Assembly (NCBI GenBank): GCA_028691595.1 | Contig: JAQUZA010000005.1 | Span: forward strand, 1 to 25,545 | Origin: Candidatus Rifleibacteriota bacterium | Lineage (GTDB): Bacteria > Muiribacteriota > Ozemobacteria > Ozemobacterales > Ozemobacteraceae | Length of the DNA stretch: 25,545 bases | Direction: 5' to 3' | Shown here: positions 22,526 to 25,545 of the stretch, in pieces | Layout: each line of letters starts with the position of its first letter | Numbering within the stretch: the stretch's first letter is position 1 | Position numbers and translations under genes: made by a program | The notes under the pieces: generated by a model | The model's database searches: none | What the model saw: the letters and a program-made list of their open reading frames with translations, nothing else | What the model was told of the DNA's origin: nothing

Positions 22526-23152
22526 ATGCCTATAAATAAACGTACAAACGGTATGACCATGGTTGAACTTATGTTCGCTATTGGTCTGTTTCTTATGCTG
22601 TCTGTGTCAATGTATCAGATGATGAGCGCCGTAAGAAAGACCTTTACCCATTCACAGAACAAACTCGATATTCTTCAGGCAACCCGTATCGTCATGTCCG
22701 GCATCAGAAACGAGCTTCGTAACGCCTCAGAAAAACCGCAGGTTTTTAATGACCGCCTGAATATCCCGGTGTCTCCAACAGAGACTGTACAATACTACTT
22801 TAACCCCGAGACCAGAAGGCTCTATCGTGGCAAAAAAGCCGGTATAAATGATCCTGACCCTAATGTTTCCGACATGCGCCCTTTTCTTTTTAATGACGGG
22901 CAGATTCTCGCATTCACCTATGATTCGAGCTACCGTGATTCAAATGCCTTCGTTGAATCTGAACTTGCTTTGAACTCAAAAGTCTGGTTCAAGGTTGCAA
23001 TGAAGATTCTCTATACCGAAAAATTTGCCAGTCTTACCGAAGCCGATAAACAAAAAATTCTTGCAAACCCTGATGATGACCCACGCGTTAAATCATTTTT
23101 CATGGTCATTACCCCGCGCAAGGTTAACTGGCTTCTTCAGGCTACCCAGTAA
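22526..23152 (+). CDS. Minor prepilin (GspJ/PilW-like)
   Basis: The 208-residue product has NGMTMVELMFAIGLFLMLSV: cleavage after Gly, Met1, and Glu5. The region following (RKTFTHSQNKLDILQATRIV, MSGIRNELRNASE) is the typical second half of the GspJ/PilW helix, where D-I-x-x-A-x-R-x-M-x-x-I-R-x-E-L-R is common. The head contains YYFNPETRRLYRGKK and FFMVITPRK. It follows the gene before by 1 bp and ends the operon; a strong hairpin terminator lies 113 bp beyond. Together with the PilX-like and PilV-like genes it makes a V-W-X type minor-pilin set. Confidence 0.85.
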   Translation: MPINKRTNGMTMVELMFAIGLFLMLSVSMYQMMSAVRKTFTHSQNKLDILQATRIVMSGIRNELRNASEKPQVFNDRLNIPVSPTETVQYYFNPETRRLYRGKKAGINDPDPNVSDMRPFLFNDGQILAFTYDSSYRDSNAFVESELALNSKVWFKVAMKILYTEKFASLTEADKQKILANPDDDPRVKSFFMVITPRKVNWLLQATQ

Positions 23153-23264
23153 TTTTTGTGGGTTTAGCAGAGGGCCAGTGTGCTAACAGCAGGCCACTGA
23201 CGGTTACCCCAAATCCTTATATTTCACAAGTATTCACAAAAGTTTAATCCCGACTAAAATGATA

Positions 23265-23294
23265 GACCCGGCCAACAACGGCCGGGTCTTTCAT
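23265..23294 (+). terminator. Hairpin terminator between convergent genes
   Basis: GACCCGGCC (23265-23273), loop AACAAC, GGCCGGGTC (23280-23288), then TTTCATTT. A perfect 9-bp GC-rich stem with a T-rich tail ends the + operon. On the minus strand the stem is followed by TATCATTTTAG, so it may also act for the gene at 23319 (convergent). The remaining 23153-23264 holds nothing else I can name. Confidence 0.85.
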
Positions 23295-23318
23295 TTCCGG
23301 GTTCAGATTTCTTAAATC

Positions 23319-24068
23319 TTACTGCGGGTCTTTGCCGGTGACCTTTTTGTAGTTTTCGAGAGCCGATTGATAGGCTTTGTGAGCGGCATTAATATTCTGA
23401 GCATTACCTTCGCGGGTGGCGCTCAGATAATTCTGATAGGCTGCCTTGTATTCTTTGTCGGCGTTGCTTATTTCGTCGGCGCCGGCAGAAATGCTGATGG
23501 CACCTGCGGGCACAGAGGTGTTCGCTGCCGGAGCTTGAACAGCATTGTCATATGACATGGGGATTTCGGGGGCAAGTGCTACGCCGGGAGCGGTGGTGGC
23601 GGCCGGTTGTGAATCGCCCTTCATGAAGAGAACGCCGCCGGTTACAGTATTGTCAGCTTTGTCAAGAAGCTTCATGGCTGTTCTACCAAGCATACCACCA
23701 ACAAGAGCTCCGGCAACATACCCGATCGGGCCAAACGAGGCCATGGCAACCATGCCGAGCCCTGCTCCACCAACTGTGGCAAGATTTGTTAAACTACCTG
23801 TACCATAGCCGGTAACAATGCCGCCCACTATCCAGCCGGCTACACCGCCGGCAAGCATACCAAGCGGCGGCATGAAAGCTGCCCCAAGAGAGGCTCCGGC
23901 CACGGCCCCGGCGATGTTGCCGGCCACCTTGGCAAAGGGCCTGACAGCGTTGAGAACACTACCGAGAATGCCAGCCTGAGCAGTCATGGGCACTAGAAGA
24001 ATTGAGAACACGAAAGAAGCGATTATCAGAAGATTAAAGCGCCTGTTTTTTGCTAATTGATAAAACAT
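23319..24068 (-). CDS. Secreted glycine-zipper protein with helical repeat tail
   Basis: Start set at ATG 24068 (249 residues) with GGGAGG 9 nt upstream; a longer frame to 24128 would run through a terminator and promoter. A signal peptide (about 1-32, ending TAQAG) is followed by a long Gly/Ala-rich stretch (about 35-130) with repeated small-xxx-small patterns: NIAGAVAGASLGAAF, MLAGGVAGWIVGGIVTGYG, VGGAGLGMVAMAS and GYVAGALVGGMLG. This is a glycine-zipper region that can pack in membranes. The tail (200-249) has two related helices, EYKAAYQNYLSATREG and AHKAYQSALENYKKVTG. Role unknown; perhaps an outer-membrane channel-like or structural protein. Confidence 0.8.
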   Translation of the reverse strand: MFYQLAKNRRFNLLIIASFVFSILLVPMTAQAGILGSVLNAVRPFAKVAGNIAGAVAGASLGAAFMPPLGMLAGGVAGWIVGGIVTGYGTGSLTNLATVGGAGLGMVAMASFGPIGYVAGALVGGMLGRTAMKLLDKADNTVTGGVLFMKGDSQPAATTAPGVALAPEIPMSYDNAVQAPAANTSVPAGAISISAGADEISNADKEYKAAYQNYLSATREGNAQNINAAHKAYQSALENYKKVTGKDPQ

Positions 24069-24099
24069 AAAAGTGAACCTCCCTTGCGACTCTTTAAGA

Positions 24100-24128
24100 A
24101 GTATAAGAAAAAAATGAGCGACCCGCAA
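24100..24128 (-). promoter_or_regulatory. Promoter of the glycine-zipper gene
   Basis: Minus-strand TTGCGG (24123-24128), 17-bp spacer, TATACT (24100-24105). The -35 box falls in the loop and left arm of the terminator hairpin of the upstream gene. Start near 24093 leaves a leader of about 25 nt that includes GGGAGG. Confidence 0.5.
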
Positions 24129-24148
24129 TGTACCGGGTCGCCTTTTTT
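24108..24148 (-). terminator. Hairpin terminator of the 24169 gene (bidirectional shape)
   Basis: GCGACCCG (24118-24125), 8-nt loop, CGGGTCGC (24134-24141). On the minus strand the stem is followed by TCATTTTTTTTC, giving a good intrinsic terminator for the gene ending at 24169; a TTTTTT also follows on the + strand. Confidence 0.8.
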
Positions 24149-24168
24149 AATAAGGTTTATGCAGGCTT

Positions 24169-25545
24169 TCAGCGTCCGGGCTGAAAGATGATGCCTTGAA
24201 CTGACTTTTCACTGTCAGAATTGTCATATTCAAAAATGACCAGGTAACGGTTTTTGCGCTTCATCAGGTCTAACTCAGCATCTTTGAAGACCCAGCCATT
24301 TTGCTCTGCATCTTCGCGGCCAACGATGCGCCCCTTGCCGGGCATGGCCAGATTCGGAAGTTCGACCAGATAAAGATTGGCGCTGACTACCCAGTCTTCT
24401 GGCCGGTTGGCATAAATTTCAGCGATCAGTGACCCGGGTTCGCGTTTTGCAGCCTCATCTTCTTCATCTTCTTTTTGTTTGCGCCCGGAAACCGGCTTTC
24501 GAGCCCGTTTTAGCTCGCCGCGTTTGTAGTTTAGATCGAGTGCCCATGGTTTGCCGGTTATGCTTTTGATGAAACTCTGCCCCGCATGATTTACTCTGCT
24601 TTTGTCGAACTTACTGTCCTCATCCATTACGTATCTGGCAAGAAGATAACCCGCCCGTTCCTTTTGCAGGGGGGTTAATGAGGTGTTGCCGCTTAGCTGA
24701 ACGAGATCTTCGAGAATGTCATCGGTAACACTGCGGCCAGAATAGAGAAGTGATTCGATTTCAAGCAGGCGAACCGAGAGTCTGTTGCTGCTTGCCATCA
24801 CCCCGCGATTTGCCAGTGATTTAAAAATACCGGCCGCCTCTTCAAATCGACCTTCATAAAATTTCATGACCCCAGTGTAGAAATTCTGATCGCCGGGTAA
24901 CTGCCCGGGAAAAAGGTGCGCTGCAGTTGAATACTTTTCGCTTGAATAGGGGCCCTTGATTTTCTTCAGCATCGAAGCAACAATACGGGCCTCCATCTTA
25001 TATCTGTCTTCTCGTCGATCCTGGGCAAGACGGTCATAGACACCTTCAAGTATCCAGAGGGCTTCGTCAACAAGCTGGTAATCCTGGGGAGCAACAATTT
25101 TGAATTTTTCAAGAACTGCGGCTGCTTCTTCAAATTTCCCCATCATTGCCAGAACAAAGCCCTGCATGTGATGCCAGGCGAAATCCTGAACATCGGTGGC
25201 ACCAGAAACTGGTGAAATGGCCGAAAAACTGAATTCTGACAGCAGGCCGTAAGCATCGGCAGCCTGGCCGCCGAGTGCCAGAGCTTCGATCAAACGCAGG
25301 CGAACTTCACGTGGTGTCTGCTCTCTGGTGAACAGCTTGAAATCTGACTTGTAGGCGGGTGCCATGCCCAGACATCTTCTGAAAGCAATTACCGCGTCAT
25401 TCAAAGTTTCCTTTTTCTCTCGACTTTGCTGTGTAAGCATCTTCTGAGTATAATAAAGACCCCTGATAAAATTCAGGTCGGGCAGCAGAACCGCAGTTTT
25501 GAACTGGGCATTACAGCTGCGCAGCCATTTGTTGGCGATACGAAG
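24169..25545 (-). CDS. TPR-like helical repeat protein, 5' end beyond the window
   Basis: The frame is open through to the right edge (458 residues visible), so ATG 25440 is internal: upstream codons read AVLLPDLNFIRGLYYTQK without a stop. The N-terminal part has helical repeat units like those of tetratricopeptide proteins: LRLIEALALGGQAADAYGLL, GFVLAMMGKFEEAAAVLEKF, VMKFYEGRFEEAAGIFKSLA. A Lys/Arg/Glu-rich linker (GRKQKEDEEDEAAKREPGSL) leads to a beta-rich C-terminal domain with LVELPNLAMPGKGRI, GWVFKDAELDLMKRKN and YLVIFEYDNSDSEKS. Whether a signal peptide exists is not visible. Function unknown; the mix of repeats and beta domain suggests an envelope scaffold or assembly protein. Confidence 0.8.
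   Translation of the reverse strand, partial: LRIANKWLRSCNAQFKTAVLLPDLNFIRGLYYTQKMLTQQSREKKETLNDAVIAFRRCLGMAPAYKSDFKLFTREQTPREVRLRLIEALALGGQAADAYGLLSEFSFSAISPVSGATDVQDFAWHHMQGFVLAMMGKFEEAAAVLEKFKIVAPQDYQLVDEALWILEGVYDRLAQDRREDRYKMEARIVASMLKKIKGPYSSEKYSTAAHLFPGQLPGDQNFYTGVMKFYEGRFEEAAGIFKSLANRGVMASSNRLSVRLLEIESLLYSGRSVTDDILEDLVQLSGNTSLTPLQKERAGYLLARYVMDEDSKFDKSRVNHAGQSFIKSITGKPWALDLNYKRGELKRARKPVSGRKQKEDEEDEAAKREPGSLIAEIYANRPEDWVVSANLYLVELPNLAMPGKGRIVGREDAEQNGWVFKDAELDLMKRKNRYLVIFEYDNSDSEKSVQGIIFQPGR

Noticed and set aside
23172..23212. Possible second hairpin with CAGTG/CACTG after the 23152 stop
   Set aside because: Only five base pairs with a long loop and no T tract; the strong terminator is the one at 23265.
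1..25545. CRISPR arrays, tRNA, rRNA, transposases, phage genes
   Set aside because: No regular direct repeats, no cloverleaf with CCA-type end, no transposase or integrase motif was seen on either strand.

Overview
The window looks like chromosomal DNA from a Gram-negative, probably uncultured, environmental bacterium. The evidence is many lipoprotein and Sec signal peptides, a MotA/MotB pair with an OmpA peptidoglycan-binding domain, and a type II secretion/type IV pilus-like assembly locus. Gene style (short overlaps, many TPR proteins, many prepilins, SYLF and ankyrin proteins) would fit a deep-branching lineage such as Candidatus Riflebacteria, but that placement is an impression and not something the window proves. 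No rRNA, tRNA, CRISPR array, transposase or phage gene was found.

Left part (1-8468, mostly + strand): the end of a SYLF-domain gene; a secreted helical protein with four repeats; a broken ankyrin gene on the minus strand; a secreted protein with motifs resembling ADP-ribosyltransferases; and tilS, which modifies tRNA-Ile. Next comes a minus-strand cluster of three small prepilin-like or membrane-anchored genes (5320 down to 3956). A + strand run follows: a lipoprotein with a regulatory-like beta domain and a cytochrome-like domain, a secreted Ala/Lys-rich protein, then motA and motB.

Middle part (18804 down to 8475, minus strand): one long, tightly packed operon. It reads cupin, TPR, gspE, gspF, gspG, gspH, gspI-like, gspJ-like, gspK-like, a PilM-PilN fusion in the gspL place, a PilO/GspM-like gene, a small membrane protein and a secreted TPR protein. 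The order E-F-G-H-I-J-K-L-M is the standard type II secretion order, but the inner-membrane parts are built like type IV pilus proteins. GspC, the secretin (GspD/PilQ) and the prepilin peptidase are not in the window.

Right part: a divergent + strand operon (19024-23152) encodes a lipoprotein, an 834-residue PilX-like protein with a beta-rich tail and two more prepilins. It ends at a strong hairpin terminator. Beyond it, on the minus strand, are a glycine-zipper protein and a TPR-like protein that runs off the right edge.

The two large operons diverge from one 183-bp region. A perfect 9-bp inverted pair lies in this region, each copy just upstream of the -35 box of one promoter and in the same orientation relative to it, which suggests shared control of the secretion machine and the extra pseudopilins. 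Two promoters, for the cupin and for the small prepilin cluster, place the -10 box exactly 7 nt before the ATG, suggesting leaderless mRNAs. The strongest candidate for something undescribed is this multi-cluster, co-regulated T2SS/T4P hybrid with about ten prepilin-like subunits.
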